Below, piece after piece: positions 17,288 through 26,549 of a DNA stretch of 64,000 nucleotides (its first letter is position 1; every line of letters starts with the position of its first letter). The translations under genes were made by a program, and so were the position numbers. Source of the DNA: Bacteroidales bacterium (GTDB lineage Bacteria > Bacteroidota > Bacteroidia > Bacteroidales > VadinHA17); assembly GCA_021371855.1 (NCBI GenBank), contig JAJFVL010000052.1, forward strand, positions 1 to 64,000. Direction: 5' to 3'. The notes under the pieces were generated by a model that did no database searches, was not told the DNA's origin, and saw nothing but the letters and a program-made list of their open reading frames with translations.

Positions 17288-18328
17288 ATGAGGGAAATAG
17301 AAATTGTATCAAATGGATATAAGGAGTTATTCGGGAATTCAGATATCACGATAGTTGCTTTACCACAATCAGGTTCTGACAGGAGATACTTTAGAATTAC
17401 TGACGGAGATAAAAGTATTATAGGGGCACATAATGCCGATTTTGAAGAGAATGAAGCATTTATCGGCTTTACCAAACATTTCATTTCAAAGGGACTTCCT
17501 GTACCTGAGATATTCGGATATCTTCCTGAGAAGTCTGTTTATTATCTTCAGGACCTTGGCGATATGAACCTATATGCCTGGTTGATGCAAATTGAAAATG
17601 ATACGGGTTTTAATACTGAGGCAGAGATCTTCTACCGTAAAGTTCTCGATAACCTGATTAATTTCCAGATAAAAGGAATAGATGGATTGGACCTCGAACT
17701 TTGTTATCCACATAAAAGTTTCGACAGACAGTCGATGATGTGGGACATGAACTATTTCAAGTACATGTTGCTTAAGCTTTTAGCTGTTCCTTTCAACGAA
17801 AGGAGGCTGGAGCATGATTTTGATCTTCTGGCTGATTTTCTTCTTGAAACAGGGCAGGACTATTTCCTTTACAGAGATTTCCAGTCGGCGAATGTTATGA
17901 TTGTTGACGGAGAACCATGGTTTATTGATTATCAGGGAGGAAGGAGAGGAGCTCCGCAATATGACGTTGCGTCACTTTTATATGATGCAAAGGCTCACAT
18001 TCCGGAAAAAGCCCGTCAGAACCTTTTGGATTATCATGTGAAAAATTTTTGTGCAATATCGGGTGAAAATCAGGAAAAATTCAGAGGATATTATGCCGGG
18101 TTCAGTATGATAAGACTTATGCAGGCTTTGGGAGCTTTTGGGTTCAGGGGATTATATGAAAAGAAACCAACATTTACGGGAAGTATTGTCCCTGCTGTAA
18201 AACTACTGAACCAGGTTGTCGATTCTGGTCAGCTGCCGTTATTGCTCCCTGAATTATTTCAGACTGTTAAAGCAATCCCCGGCGTCCCAATCTATATTGA
18301 CCTGGAAAAGAGTAAAACAAACAATTAA
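17288..18328 (+). CDS. AmgK-like aminoglycoside-phosphotransferase-fold sugar kinase
   Basis: A 346-residue cytosolic kinase of the APH/choline-kinase fold (COG3178). An N-terminal SGSDRRYFRI loop is followed by a hinge-like YYLQDLGDMNLY. The catalytic loop is FLYRDFQSANVMI (Asp197), and WFIDYQGGRRGAPQYDVASLL holds the metal-binding Asp214. In Pseudomonas the AmgK member phosphorylates the anomeric carbon of MurNAc (and GlcNAc) for direct UDP-MurNAc salvage. A MurU-like nucleotidyltransferase is the next gene, the same pairing as in that pathway, which is the main reason for the specific call. Sequence alone supports only a small-molecule kinase. Confidence 0.8.
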   Translation: MREIEIVSNGYKELFGNSDITIVALPQSGSDRRYFRITDGDKSIIGAHNADFEENEAFIGFTKHFISKGLPVPEIFGYLPEKSVYYLQDLGDMNLYAWLMQIENDTGFNTEAEIFYRKVLDNLINFQIKGIDGLDLELCYPHKSFDRQSMMWDMNYFKYMLLKLLAVPFNERRLEHDFDLLADFLLETGQDYFLYRDFQSANVMIVDGEPWFIDYQGGRRGAPQYDVASLLYDAKAHIPEKARQNLLDYHVKNFCAISGENQEKFRGYYAGFSMIRLMQALGAFGFRGLYEKKPTFTGSIVPAVKLLNQVVDSGQLPLLLPELFQTVKAIPGVPIYIDLEKSKTNN

Positions 18329-18397
18329 GATTAATGTAAATATTTCAGGCAGCTATGAAGCTGTGAATAATGAAGTAAAAAGATTATAAGGTATAAG

Positions 18398-19120
18398 ATG
18401 AAAGCAATGATATTTGCTGCAGGACTTGGTACACGCCTGGGAAAAATAACTGAAAAAATCCCTAAGCCTCTTGTTTACATAAATGGAAAAACCGCTCTTC
18501 AGATGGCAGTTGAAAAATGTTCGTTTTATGGTTTTGACGAAATCATCATTAATGTGCATCATTTTGCTGACATGGTTGAAGATGAAGTGAAGCGGCTGAA
18601 TAAGCTGGGATTCAAAATATCTGTTTCTGACGAAAGAGAAAAACTTCTTGGAAATGGCGGTGGATTATATAAAGCAAGAGATTTCTTTGACAACCGCCCA
18701 TTCCTTCTTTATAACGTTGATATAATATCTGATTTTAACCTTTCAACTCTTTACAAAATTCATCTGGAGAAGAAAGGTCTGGCTACACTGGCAGTAAGAC
18801 ACCGCCCGGGGAAAAGGTTCTATCTTATTAATAAAAATGGTTTGATCCGTGGATGGCGGAACATATCTACAGGTGAGCAGATTCTTGCAGGTACTAAAGA
18901 GGAAGATCTTTCGGAAGTGGCATTTTCAAGCATGCATATTGCTGAACCTGAGATCTTTAATTATATGTCTGAAGGTGTTTTTACATTTACTGACCTGTAT
19001 CTGCGACTTGCTGCAGATCATAATATATTTACAGTACAACACGATGAAGGTTACTGGTTTGACATAGGCACTCCTCAAAATCTCGAAGAAGTCAATAAAT
19101 TCCTGGCATCAGGGAAGTGA
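18398..19120 (+). CDS. MurU-like sugar-1-phosphate nucleotidyltransferase
   Basis: A 240-residue NTP-transferase. It begins MKAMIFAAGLGTRLGKIT, the nucleotide-binding G-x-G-T-R-L signature, followed by IPKPLVYINGKTALQ. LLGNGGGLYKA and FLLYNVDIISD supply substrate and metal-binding segments, and GYWFDIGTPQNLEEVN is the family's C-terminal motif. In the AmgK/MurU route this enzyme turns MurNAc-1-phosphate plus UTP into UDP-MurNAc, bypassing de novo MurA/MurB synthesis. It lies 69 bp after the kinase in the same direction. A mannose-1-phosphate or glucose-1-phosphate preference cannot be excluded by eye. Confidence 0.8.
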   Translation: MKAMIFAAGLGTRLGKITEKIPKPLVYINGKTALQMAVEKCSFYGFDEIIINVHHFADMVEDEVKRLNKLGFKISVSDEREKLLGNGGGLYKARDFFDNRPFLLYNVDIISDFNLSTLYKIHLEKKGLATLAVRHRPGKRFYLINKNGLIRGWRNISTGEQILAGTKEEDLSEVAFSSMHIAEPEIFNYMSEGVFTFTDLYLRLAADHNIFTVQHDEGYWFDIGTPQNLEEVNKFLASGK

Positions 19121-19139
19121 ACAGATCTTTTTTTTAATT

Positions 19140-20585
19140 TTACAGTTTCCAGAAGGTCCTTGTAAAGAGAACCAGAATAGAAATAATTTCCACTCTTCCG
19201 ACTATCATCAGCAAGCTGAGAATCATTTTTGTTATTTCGGGTAGATGGGCATAATTACTCATTGGCCCTATTGATCCCAGTCCTGGACCAATATTCCCTA
19301 ATGTAGCTGCAACCGAACTTGCTGCCGTTATCAGATCTGGTCCGGTTATTACGACTAGTGTTGTTCCTGTTATAAATACCAGGATGTAAAGTATAATATA
19401 AGATAGAATTGATGTGTTCGCTTTTTCAGTCAGCAATTTACCATTCAATTTTATATTTAGTATTGAGTTTGGATGAACAAGTCTGATAAAAACACTCTTA
19501 ATGTTTTTCATTACAAGAAGATGCCTTGCCATTTTAATACTACCGGATGTTGATCCTGTACTTGCTCCGGCAAAATACAATAAGAAAATCAGAATAGTTC
19601 CTGATACCGGATATAGTATAAAATTGGCAGATGAGTATCCCGATGTTGTCAAAACCGAAATGACATTGAAAAAACCTTCTCTGAAGGCCGGTTCAAGTGA
19701 TTTTGTCGAACTGATCAAAAGAATAAATGTCATTAGTGCTCCGGCTATTATTACAGTTGTAATGTAAAACCAGAACTCTTCATTCTCCCTTACCTTTTTG
19801 AAGTTATGTTTGAAAAAATAGTAGCAGACAATCTGATTTGTACCTGCCAGAAACATAAATATCATTATAATATATTGACTGTATGATGAATAGGACATTA
19901 TACTGCCATTTCTTGTCGCAAATCCTCCCGTAGCAATAGTTCCGAATGAATAACAAAGACTTTCAAAAAAAGTCATGTCTCCGAGATTCAGCAGTAGTAT
20001 CTCAGCAAGTGTCAGACCAGCATAAATAAAAAGTATTCTGAACCCGATAGATATTGCCTTTGGATGTATCTTCTCTTTCATTGAAGATTCAAGACTGAGT
20101 AATTGGTATCCTGTTATTTTTAATGATGGGAGAATAATAATACCCAGCACTATAATCCCGATGCCTCCTAGTAAATGCGTCAGGCTTCTCCAGAAGAGGA
20201 TCGAATATGGCAATGATCCGACATCGGTAAGGATGGTCGAACCTGTTGTTGTAAAACCTGAACAGGATTCAAAAAATGCATCAATGAACTCAGGAATAGT
20301 ACCACTGATAATATAAGGCAAGGTTCCTAATAATAAAAACAGGATCCATGACAGAGCAACCGTAAGATATCCATCCCTGTTACTCAATTTATTTGAATCA
20401 GCATTAGCCGATACGACATACAATATAGTTGATAAAATGAATGTTATTGCAGCTGACCAGAAGAAGGGATTGGGAGATTCTTTGTAGATATATGCTACAG
20501 GAAGGCAGAAAAGAAAAGAAATTGTTTCTATCAGCAGAATAGTACTTAGCAACCGTAAAATTAACAAAGGATTAATCAGCTTCAT
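19140..20585 (-). CDS. trkH: TrkH-family potassium uptake transporter
   Basis: A 481-residue polytopic membrane protein with the four-repeat TrkH/KtrB pore plan. Selectivity-filter-type segments are visible: SCSGFTTTGSTIL, SFGTIATGGFATRNGS, LTTSGYSSANF and AATLGNIGPGLGSIGP. FAGASTGSTSGSIKM precedes the third or fourth pore region. It translocates K+ (with Na+ or H+) under control of a cytosolic TrkA ring, whose gene is not in this window next to it. It converges with the murU-like gene with a 19-bp gap and is divergent from the polyamine genes. A good -7 box lies 27 nt upstream. Confidence 0.93.
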   Translation of the reverse strand: MKLINPLLILRLLSTILLIETISFLFCLPVAYIYKESPNPFFWSAAITFILSTILYVVSANADSNKLSNRDGYLTVALSWILFLLLGTLPYIISGTIPEFIDAFFESCSGFTTTGSTILTDVGSLPYSILFWRSLTHLLGGIGIIVLGIIILPSLKITGYQLLSLESSMKEKIHPKAISIGFRILFIYAGLTLAEILLLNLGDMTFFESLCYSFGTIATGGFATRNGSIMSYSSYSQYIIMIFMFLAGTNQIVCYYFFKHNFKKVRENEEFWFYITTVIIAGALMTFILLISSTKSLEPAFREGFFNVISVLTTSGYSSANFILYPVSGTILIFLLYFAGASTGSTSGSIKMARHLLVMKNIKSVFIRLVHPNSILNIKLNGKLLTEKANTSILSYIILYILVFITGTTLVVITGPDLITAASSVAATLGNIGPGLGSIGPMSNYAHLPEITKMILSLLMIVGRVEIISILVLFTRTFWKL

Positions 20586-20611
20586 ACTCGGTTTCTGAAA
20601 ATTTCAGGATA

Positions 20612-20619
20612 CAAATATA
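20612..20619 (-). promoter_or_regulatory. Candidate -7 box of trkH (TATATTTG)
   Basis: TATATTTG on the minus strand, an exact TAnnTTTG match, 27 nt upstream of the trkH start. No clear -33 box. Confidence 0.45.
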
Positions 20620-20713
20620 ATCAGAAAAAATTCTGTTCTGTTTTTCATCTGAATTGATATCTATTGGAATGTTTTGTATGACAAAAATTCATGGATTGAT
20701 CATTTTAAAATCT

Positions 20714-20721
20714 TATATTTG
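20714..20721 (+). promoter_or_regulatory. Candidate -7 box of the polyamine genes (TATATTTG)
   Basis: TATATTTG followed by ACGCAG lies about 106 nt upstream of the preferred start of the carboxyspermidine dehydrogenase gene. A TTG lies 15 nt upstream, closer than the usual spacing. Confidence 0.4.
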
Positions 20722-20826
20722 ACGCAGCTATACAGATCATACATGCTGCTCACTTAATGATTTAATCTCAGCATCATGTCTATACCTGAATGCTATCTTA
20801 CTAACCTGTTAATAATATTTAAGAAT

Positions 20827-22020
20827 ATGGGAAAAGTATTAGTTATTGGTGCCGGTGGAGTAAGTACGGTTGTTATTCATAAAATGGCTTCTTTGCCGGA
20901 TGTTTTTACCGAGATTATGCTTGCAAGCCGCACAAAATCAAAGTGTGATGCCATAGCTGAAAAAATTGGGAAAGACCGGATTAAAACAGCGCAGATTGAT
21001 GCTGACAATGTTCCGGAACTGGTTAAGCTGATCAGATCTTTTAAACCTGATTTAGTGGTAAATGTAGCTTTGCCCTACCAGGATCTTCATATTATGGATG
21101 CTTGTCTCGAAACAAGGGTGGCATATCTCGATACGGCAAATTATGAGCCTCTTGAAGAAGCAAAATATGCCTACGGATGGCAGTGGGCTTATATCGACAG
21201 GTACAGGGAAGCCGGGATAACTGCAATCCTTGGTTGCGGATTTGATCCGGGAGTTACTTCAATCTACACAGCCTATGCAGCAAAACATCATTTTGATGAA
21301 TTACATTACCTTGATATCGTCGATTGTAACGCGGGAGATCATGGCAAACCATTTGCAACAAATTTCAATCCTGAAATTAATATAAGAGAGGTTACACAAA
21401 AAGGTAAATACTGGGAAAATGGTAAATGGATCATGACAAAACCTCATGAAATACATAAACCGCTGAACTATCCGGAAATCGGTCCGAAAGAATCATATTT
21501 AATATATCATGAGGAACTGGAGTCGCTGGTTAAGAATTATCCGACTATTAAGCGTGCCAGGTTCTGGATGACATTCGGGCAGGAATATCTTACACATCTG
21601 CGTGTAATTCAGAATATTGGTATGGCCGGTATTGAACCGATCATGTTTAATGGACGGGAAATAATCCCTATACAGTTCCTGAAAGCCGTCCTCCCTGACC
21701 CGGGAGAGTTAGGCGAGAATTATAAAGGTCAGACATCTATTGGTTGTCGTATAAAAGGAATAAAGAACGGTAAGGAAAAAACTTATTATGTCTATAATAA
21801 TTGCAGTCATGAGGAAGCTTTTAAAGAGACTGGGGCTCAGGGAGTGAGCTATACCACCGGAGTACCTGCTGCAATTGGTGCCATGATGTACCTTAAAGGA
21901 ATATGGAAAAAACCGGGAGTCTTTAATGTTGAAGAGTTTGATCCCGATCCGTTTATGGCAGAATTGAACAGGCTTGGTTTACCCTGGCACGAACTGCATG
22001 ACGTGGATCTGGAACTATAA
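20827..22020 (+). CDS. Carboxy(nor)spermidine dehydrogenase (saccharopine dehydrogenase family)
   Basis: A 397-residue cytosolic NADPH-dependent enzyme. The preferred start is ATG at 20827, immediately before the Rossmann motif KVLVIGAGGVSTVV. An in-frame ATG 51 bp upstream only adds a non-conserved leader. Later motifs are LDTANYEPLEEAKYAY, ILGCGFDPGVTSIY and VDCNAGDHG, typical of the LYS9/CASDH group. It condenses putrescine (or diaminopropane) with aspartate semialdehyde to carboxyspermidine or carboxynorspermidine. The next gene is the matching decarboxylase, which makes this the alternative spermidine route known from Bacteroides, Vibrio and Campylobacter. An inverted 8-bp repeat array begins 2 nt after its stop. 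Confidence 0.92.
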   Translation: MGKVLVIGAGGVSTVVIHKMASLPDVFTEIMLASRTKSKCDAIAEKIGKDRIKTAQIDADNVPELVKLIRSFKPDLVVNVALPYQDLHIMDACLETRVAYLDTANYEPLEEAKYAYGWQWAYIDRYREAGITAILGCGFDPGVTSIYTAYAAKHHFDELHYLDIVDCNAGDHGKPFATNFNPEINIREVTQKGKYWENGKWIMTKPHEIHKPLNYPEIGPKESYLIYHEELESLVKNYPTIKRARFWMTFGQEYLTHLRVIQNIGMAGIEPIMFNGREIIPIQFLKAVLPDPGELGENYKGQTSIGCRIKGIKNGKEKTYYVYNNCSHEEAFKETGAQGVSYTTGVPAAIGAMMYLKGIWKKPGVFNVEEFDPDPFMAELNRLGLPWHELHDVDLEL

Positions 22021-22022
22021 TA

Positions 22023-22142
22023 AATGGCGTAATGGTGCAATGGCATAACGGCTAAACGGAAAAATTTTACTATTTTGTAAATAAGATTCTATTATACCGT
22101 AATACCTTTGTACCATTGAACCTTTGTGCCGTTGCACCTTTG
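22023..22142. repeat. Inverted pair of 8-bp tandem arrays between the two polyamine genes
   Basis: The left arm (22023-22062) is five 8-mers: AATGGCGT, AATGGTGC, AATGGCAT, AACGGCTA, AACGGAAA. After a 34-bp AT-rich spacer the right arm (22097-22142) reads, on the opposite strand, as CAAAGGTG, CAACGGCA, CAAAGGTT, CAATGGTA, CAAAGGTA, again with exact 8-bp periodicity. The two arms are inverted relatives and would form a long imperfect hairpin in the co-transcript, 18 nt before the TTG start of the decarboxylase. Confidence 0.8.
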
Positions 22143-22160
22143 AAATAAATATCAACTGAT

Positions 22161-23318
22161 TTGTATAAGATTTCCGCCTTGCCAATAAAATATGATATAC
22201 TGCCATCACCCTGTTATGTAATTGATGAGGAAAGATTCCGTGAAAACCTTTCTCTTATCAGACTTGTTTCCAATGATTCAGGTGCTGAAATAATCCTTGC
22301 ATTTAAAGGATTTGCCATGTGGGGAGTCTTCCCGATTCTTACTGAATATGTTTCAGGAGCAGCTGCCAGTTCGGTTGATGAAGCAAGGTTATGTTTTGAA
22401 GAGATAGGTTCACCGGCTCATACTTATTCACCGGTTTATAAGGTAAGCGATTTCAGATCAATACTGAAGTATAGTTCTCACGTTACTTTCAATTCATTGA
22501 ATCAGTTCAGTAAGTATTCGGCTGAGTTACAAAAATGCTCAAAAAAAATTTCAGCCGGTTTGCGAATCAATCCTGAATATTCGGAGATTAGCCATGGCAT
22601 ATATAATCCATGTTCTCCGGGATCCAGACTGGGAGTTATTATTGATGATCTTAAGGAGGGTTTGCCCGATGGAATTGAAGGACTTCATTTTCATGTACTT
22701 TTTGAATCGGATTCCTATGCTCTTGAAAATGTTCTTCAGGTTGTTGAATCGAAATTTGGTAAGTTCTTCCCTCAGCTTAAATGGATCAATCTGGGTGGCG
22801 GGCATCTTATGACCAGAAAAGACTATGATGTTGAGCACCTGATTAAAATTCTTAAAAAATTCAGAGAAAAAACAGGTCTTCATGTTATACTGGAACCGGG
22901 AAGCGCTTTTGCATGGGAAACTGGTGAATTAGTCGCAACAGTTGAAGATATAGTTGAAAATCAGGGAATAAAAACCGCAATATTGGATGTCTCTTTTACT
23001 GCACATATGCCCGACTGCCTTGAAATGCCTTATAAACCAAAGATTATTGGCGCCACTGATCCGGTTCCCGGGAAGCCAACATACAGAATAGGAGGGAACT
23101 CATGTTTGTCAGGAGACGTAATGGGGGACTGGTCATTTGACAGAGAGCTTAGACCGGGAGACAGAATAATTTTCTGGGATATGATACATTATACAATGGT
23201 CAAAACCACTACATTCAATGGTGTGCACCATCCTTCTATCGGAATCTGGACCAGGGATGATAAATTCAAATTATTAAGGGAGTTCGGTTACGAAGACTAT
23301 AAAAACCGTCTGTCGTAA
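22161..23318 (+). CDS. nspC: Carboxy(nor)spermidine decarboxylase
   Basis: A 385-residue PLP enzyme of the alanine-racemase-fold decarboxylase group. IILAFKGFAMWG contains the PLP lysine (Lys49). Further motifs are INPEYSEISHGIYNPCSPGSRLG, HFHVLFESDSYALE, ILEPGSAFAWE and GNSCLSGDVMGDW, which holds the catalytic Cys. It decarboxylates carboxyspermidine/carboxynorspermidine to spermidine/norspermidine and completes the pathway begun by the upstream dehydrogenase. The start is TTG at 22161: an in-frame TAA lies 15 nt upstream and no ATG occurs before the conserved core. The length fits the family (~375-385). Confidence 0.93.
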   Translation: MYKISALPIKYDILPSPCYVIDEERFRENLSLIRLVSNDSGAEIILAFKGFAMWGVFPILTEYVSGAAASSVDEARLCFEEIGSPAHTYSPVYKVSDFRSILKYSSHVTFNSLNQFSKYSAELQKCSKKISAGLRINPEYSEISHGIYNPCSPGSRLGVIIDDLKEGLPDGIEGLHFHVLFESDSYALENVLQVVESKFGKFFPQLKWINLGGGHLMTRKDYDVEHLIKILKKFREKTGLHVILEPGSAFAWETGELVATVEDIVENQGIKTAILDVSFTAHMPDCLEMPYKPKIIGATDPVPGKPTYRIGGNSCLSGDVMGDWSFDRELRPGDRIIFWDMIHYTMVKTTTFNGVHHPSIGIWTRDDKFKLLREFGYEDYKNRLS

Positions 23319-23375
23319 AGTCTTTCTTAAATGGATTTCTTCCGGAAATGCACTTGTCCTTATGTGTAAGTTCTT

Positions 23376-24080
23376 TTATTTTTTTCTGTTGATCGTTATA
23401 TCTGTAACGAGCAGCTTGCTGGGTACAAGTACATTATTCACAATTATGGCAGCTACCTCTGCCGGATCCATAAAAGCAGAAACATCACGGTTCTGTCCGG
23501 GAATTTTCCAGAAATCTGTTCTCATACCTCCCGGATATACAGCAATTATATTTCTTTTTGTTCCTTTAAGCTCTGTCCTGAGCGCTTCGGTATAACCTCT
23601 TGCTCCCCATTTTGCAGCACAATATATTGTCTCTTCCGCTCTTCCGTACAGTGCAGATGTTGACATTATATTGACTATTGTAAGCTCGTCTTCTTCGGGA
23701 GTTAACTTTAATATTCCGGATGTCAGAAGTATCATTCCTTTAAGGCTGGCTTCAAAGACCTTTTCTATCATATCAGATGTTGAAGCATCCGCTTTAATGA
23801 AGAGACCTCTGCCGGCGTTGTTGAAAAGATACTCGACTGAAAACTTGTTCTTTGTCAGATATTCCTCCACTTTTCTGATATCTTCTTCATTCCCGATATT
23901 GCAGATAAGCGATTCGGCATAATTATCTTTTGCTGATTTCCTCAGCCTTTCCGAAGCAATTGCCAGTTTTTCGCTGTTTCTGCCAAGGATCAATACATTT
24001 TTCCCCGATTTAATAAGTAGGTCGGCAATTTCTAATCCGAGACCGCTTGTTCCTCCACTGATTACCGATATCTTTTTCAT
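23376..24080 (-). CDS. Short-chain dehydrogenase/reductase (SDR)
   Basis: A 234-residue cytosolic oxidoreductase of the classical SDR fold. The cofactor motif SGGTSGLG is at residues 8-15, and ILGRNSEKL with Arg34 suggests NADP(H). NNAG is at 87-90, a catalytic Ser lies around 140-142 (MSTSALYG), and YCAAK gives Tyr153/Lys157. YPGGMRTDFW follows. The substrate is not predictable. The gene converges with nspC with a ~57-bp gap and lies upstream of nothing obviously related, so there is no functional context. Confidence 0.9.
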   Translation of the reverse strand: MKKISVISGGTSGLGLEIADLLIKSGKNVLILGRNSEKLAIASERLRKSAKDNYAESLICNIGNEEDIRKVEEYLTKNKFSVEYLFNNAGRGLFIKADASTSDMIEKVFEASLKGMILLTSGILKLTPEEDELTIVNIMSTSALYGRAEETIYCAAKWGARGYTEALRTELKGTKRNIIAVYPGGMRTDFWKIPGQNRDVSAFMDPAEVAAIIVNNVLVPSKLLVTDITINRKK

Positions 24081-24172
24081 TTCGTATTTTTTTTAAATAT
24101 ATCCATTATTCCCAAATGGGGTTTTGTGAAATTTCATTTTAGCCAAAAAGATTGATAACAGGTACCACAAAC

Positions 24173-26428
24173 TCACATGTTGTTGATCAGAATATTTTTA
24201 GTTCCTATTAGTTTTTCTCCCTGCATTACCTTCAAAATGTAATACCCCGGCATTAATTTGCTGACATTGAAACTAAACTCCTGATATCCCTCATTCCCTG
24301 GGATAACCAATTCATTAAAGACACTTCTGCCAAGAAGGTCAAATAGTTCAAACCTTACCTTGATTTCATTAGCATAACTTAAATAGATCACCAGGTTCAT
24401 CTGATCTTTAACAGGATTCGGATATACAAGGATGTCCTGCTTTGAACTTACATCTCCAGAAGTCGCGGTATTTGCAATGTTCTCATCAATCCATTGCATC
24501 CTGTCAGTTATCCATCCTTTAAGATAGTCAACATCTTCTTCATAAGTATTTCCGATATAATAATTCGGCCATACATATTTGCCTGTTATTTCCCATTTTT
24601 CAAAATTCCGGTCAACCGATTCCCCTAAAAGCTGGATAGTATTATCCATGTACATCATTACAGAATCAGTGTTAAATGCCCCTTTTCTTAATTCTCTCCA
24701 TCTGTTTTTAAATACGGTACGGTATCCGGCATCTTCCATCAGTCTTTTCCACCAGTGCATACGGTTTGCTGCAGATGGTCCTATTTCTGAATAAAGCCAG
24801 CCATTTGTTTGTCGGTGAAAGTCATGATAGTCTTCATTTCCGTACCCAAGATCAAAGTCCCATATGGGGCCTGCAAACAACTTGCCTCCATCTGAGTCTT
24901 TTTTCTTATAAAAGTAATTGCTAAACCTGTATCCGTCCACATTTTTTGTCAATTCCTCTATAATCTGGAAGTCAACGAATGAGTATGTATCGAGGTACTT
25001 CCTGAATCCATTCTTTATATCTTTAAAGGAATTTCCATTCAGCGTATTCTCGAGATCTGTCATATATTTAAAGATATATTCTCTTTGCTGGTATACTATT
25101 TCATCAGGTTTGGGATATACATAGGTGAAACTGTAATCGGTTGAACTCAAGTAAGGGACCGTTGGATGAGTAGTGAAGTACTCATTGTTCGTCAATCCTC
25201 CAAGTTTATCATTCTTTATAATGTACCCCCCGGTAAGATCATCGCCAGAAGTCTCCTCTGGCTTCAATTTATTTATATCTACCCTGTCCTTGCCTCGTTT
25301 GATTTTCTCAACCAGCATATATATTCCGATATAATCGCCATTCAGATAAACCTCACAGAACCTGAATCTTGGTTGCCAACTACCCATTCTGCTTCCCAGA
25401 TAGTAAGTAAGTGCATTCCTTAAAAGAGTTTTATCGGAATATGGGGCATACAATACCCAGTCCTCATCCGCAGGCATTCCCAATAAACCAGTACTCAGAT
25501 TTGCCCCTGTTTCGTCCCGGGTTTCAATTGCATAACTTTTCTTGGGAAACATCTGTGACGATTGCCCGTGAATCTCAATGCCTATATAACCTTCATAATC
25601 AGTGCCATCCTGATATGGATTATTTGTTTTACCCGATCCATTATCAATGACTTTCATCCATGCGGTGATCTTTGGATCATCTTTAATTGTCTGACCGCGG
25701 GTTTCAATGACAACCAGCGGAAGATTTGTGTACTCAGCCAATGGGTCATTGAACCAGGAAGGAACTTCACGATAATTATGAGTGTCATCATTAATACCCA
25801 CAGATAAATATGTGGTTGAAGACATATCGGAAGAAGTTACTGTGCTATTGTGAACCTGCAAAGCCAGAATATTTTCACCCTGTACCAGGTACTTCAGCAG
25901 AGTGTCTTTATTTATCAGAAATCTTGAAGGGATTCCTCCGGAAGGTAACTTTGCTTCATAATTTGACGATGCAAGGCCATTGTAAAGAGGTCTGGTTCCC
26001 ACAGTGCCTATATTGAATCTTGCTATCTCATAACCATTAATATATGCTACAAAGCCGTCGTCAGAATCAACATGTAAAGCAGCCATTTCAATTGCACCGA
26101 CATCGATAACATTGAATCGTGCCCTCATATACAATGAGATTACCGGGCTTATAATTGTTGCATCATCGTTATCTCCATAGCCTATCCCTCCAGGTCCCTC
26201 GGACCATGAAGAGTCATCAAAATCAGGTTCATTCCAAATTGCCGGAGGTTCTGAAGCACCCGGGAAATAGTGCCAGTTATCTCCTGCCAAAACCAATGAT
26301 TCCCAGTGATTCACTGTTTGTGAGGCAATATTATGGTTGATTGTAATAAGCAGCAGAGAAATAGCGATAAGGCCAGGAAAATATCTATGATTTTCAGTTC
26401 CCTTTTCCAAAGTATAAGATCCTATCAT
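24173..26428 (-). CDS. CotH-kinase-domain protein with type IX secretion sorting tail
   Basis: A 751-residue exported protein. Its N-terminal signal/TM segment is around residues 17-37. A beta-sandwich-like region (~40-225) holds AIWNEPDFDDSSWSEGPGGIGYGD and MRARFNV. It is followed by a CotH domain (~230-560) with IEIHGQSSQMFPKKSYAI, TLLRNALTYYLG, FCEVYLNGDYIGIYMLVEKI and GGYIIKNDK, then GPIWDFDLGYG. The last ~75 residues (VYPNPVKDQMNLVIY ... PGYYILKV) are a Por/type-A T9SS C-terminal domain, so it should be secreted or surface-anchored through type IX secretion. CotH domains are atypical protein kinases known from spore coats, and in Bacteroidetes their substrates are unknown. It stands as a single gene behind mnmA. 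Confidence 0.93.
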   Translation of the reverse strand: MIGSYTLEKGTENHRYFPGLIAISLLLITINHNIASQTVNHWESLVLAGDNWHYFPGASEPPAIWNEPDFDDSSWSEGPGGIGYGDNDDATIISPVISLYMRARFNVIDVGAIEMAALHVDSDDGFVAYINGYEIARFNIGTVGTRPLYNGLASSNYEAKLPSGGIPSRFLINKDTLLKYLVQGENILALQVHNSTVTSSDMSSTTYLSVGINDDTHNYREVPSWFNDPLAEYTNLPLVVIETRGQTIKDDPKITAWMKVIDNGSGKTNNPYQDGTDYEGYIGIEIHGQSSQMFPKKSYAIETRDETGANLSTGLLGMPADEDWVLYAPYSDKTLLRNALTYYLGSRMGSWQPRFRFCEVYLNGDYIGIYMLVEKIKRGKDRVDINKLKPEETSGDDLTGGYIIKNDKLGGLTNNEYFTTHPTVPYLSSTDYSFTYVYPKPDEIVYQQREYIFKYMTDLENTLNGNSFKDIKNGFRKYLDTYSFVDFQIIEELTKNVDGYRFSNYFYKKKDSDGGKLFAGPIWDFDLGYGNEDYHDFHRQTNGWLYSEIGPSAANRMHWWKRLMEDAGYRTVFKNRWRELRKGAFNTDSVMMYMDNTIQLLGESVDRNFEKWEITGKYVWPNYYIGNTYEEDVDYLKGWITDRMQWIDENIANTATSGDVSSKQDILVYPNPVKDQMNLVIYLSYANEIKVRFELFDLLGRSVFNELVIPGNEGYQEFSFNVSKLMPGYYILKVMQGEKLIGTKNILINNM

Positions 26429-26455
26429 TTAGTATTCCGGGAAATATTGTTGCAT

Positions 26456-26463
26456 CAAATATA
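26456..26463 (-). promoter_or_regulatory. Candidate -7 box of the CotH gene (TATATTTG)
   Basis: TATATTTG on the minus strand, 28 nt upstream of the CotH start. No clear -33 box at standard spacing. Confidence 0.42.
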
Positions 26464-26549
26464 GTGAAAATCCATCTTAATGCTGTTTTTGCAGACCAGG
26501 GTTTGGACAGAACTAAATTCTCCGAATCAAAGGTATCAGTATCCATTCT

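Noticed and set aside
20776..20826. Upstream ATG for the carboxyspermidine dehydrogenase
   Set aside because: It adds 17 non-conserved residues before the Rossmann GxGGxx motif; the ATG at 20827 sits at the family's normal start.
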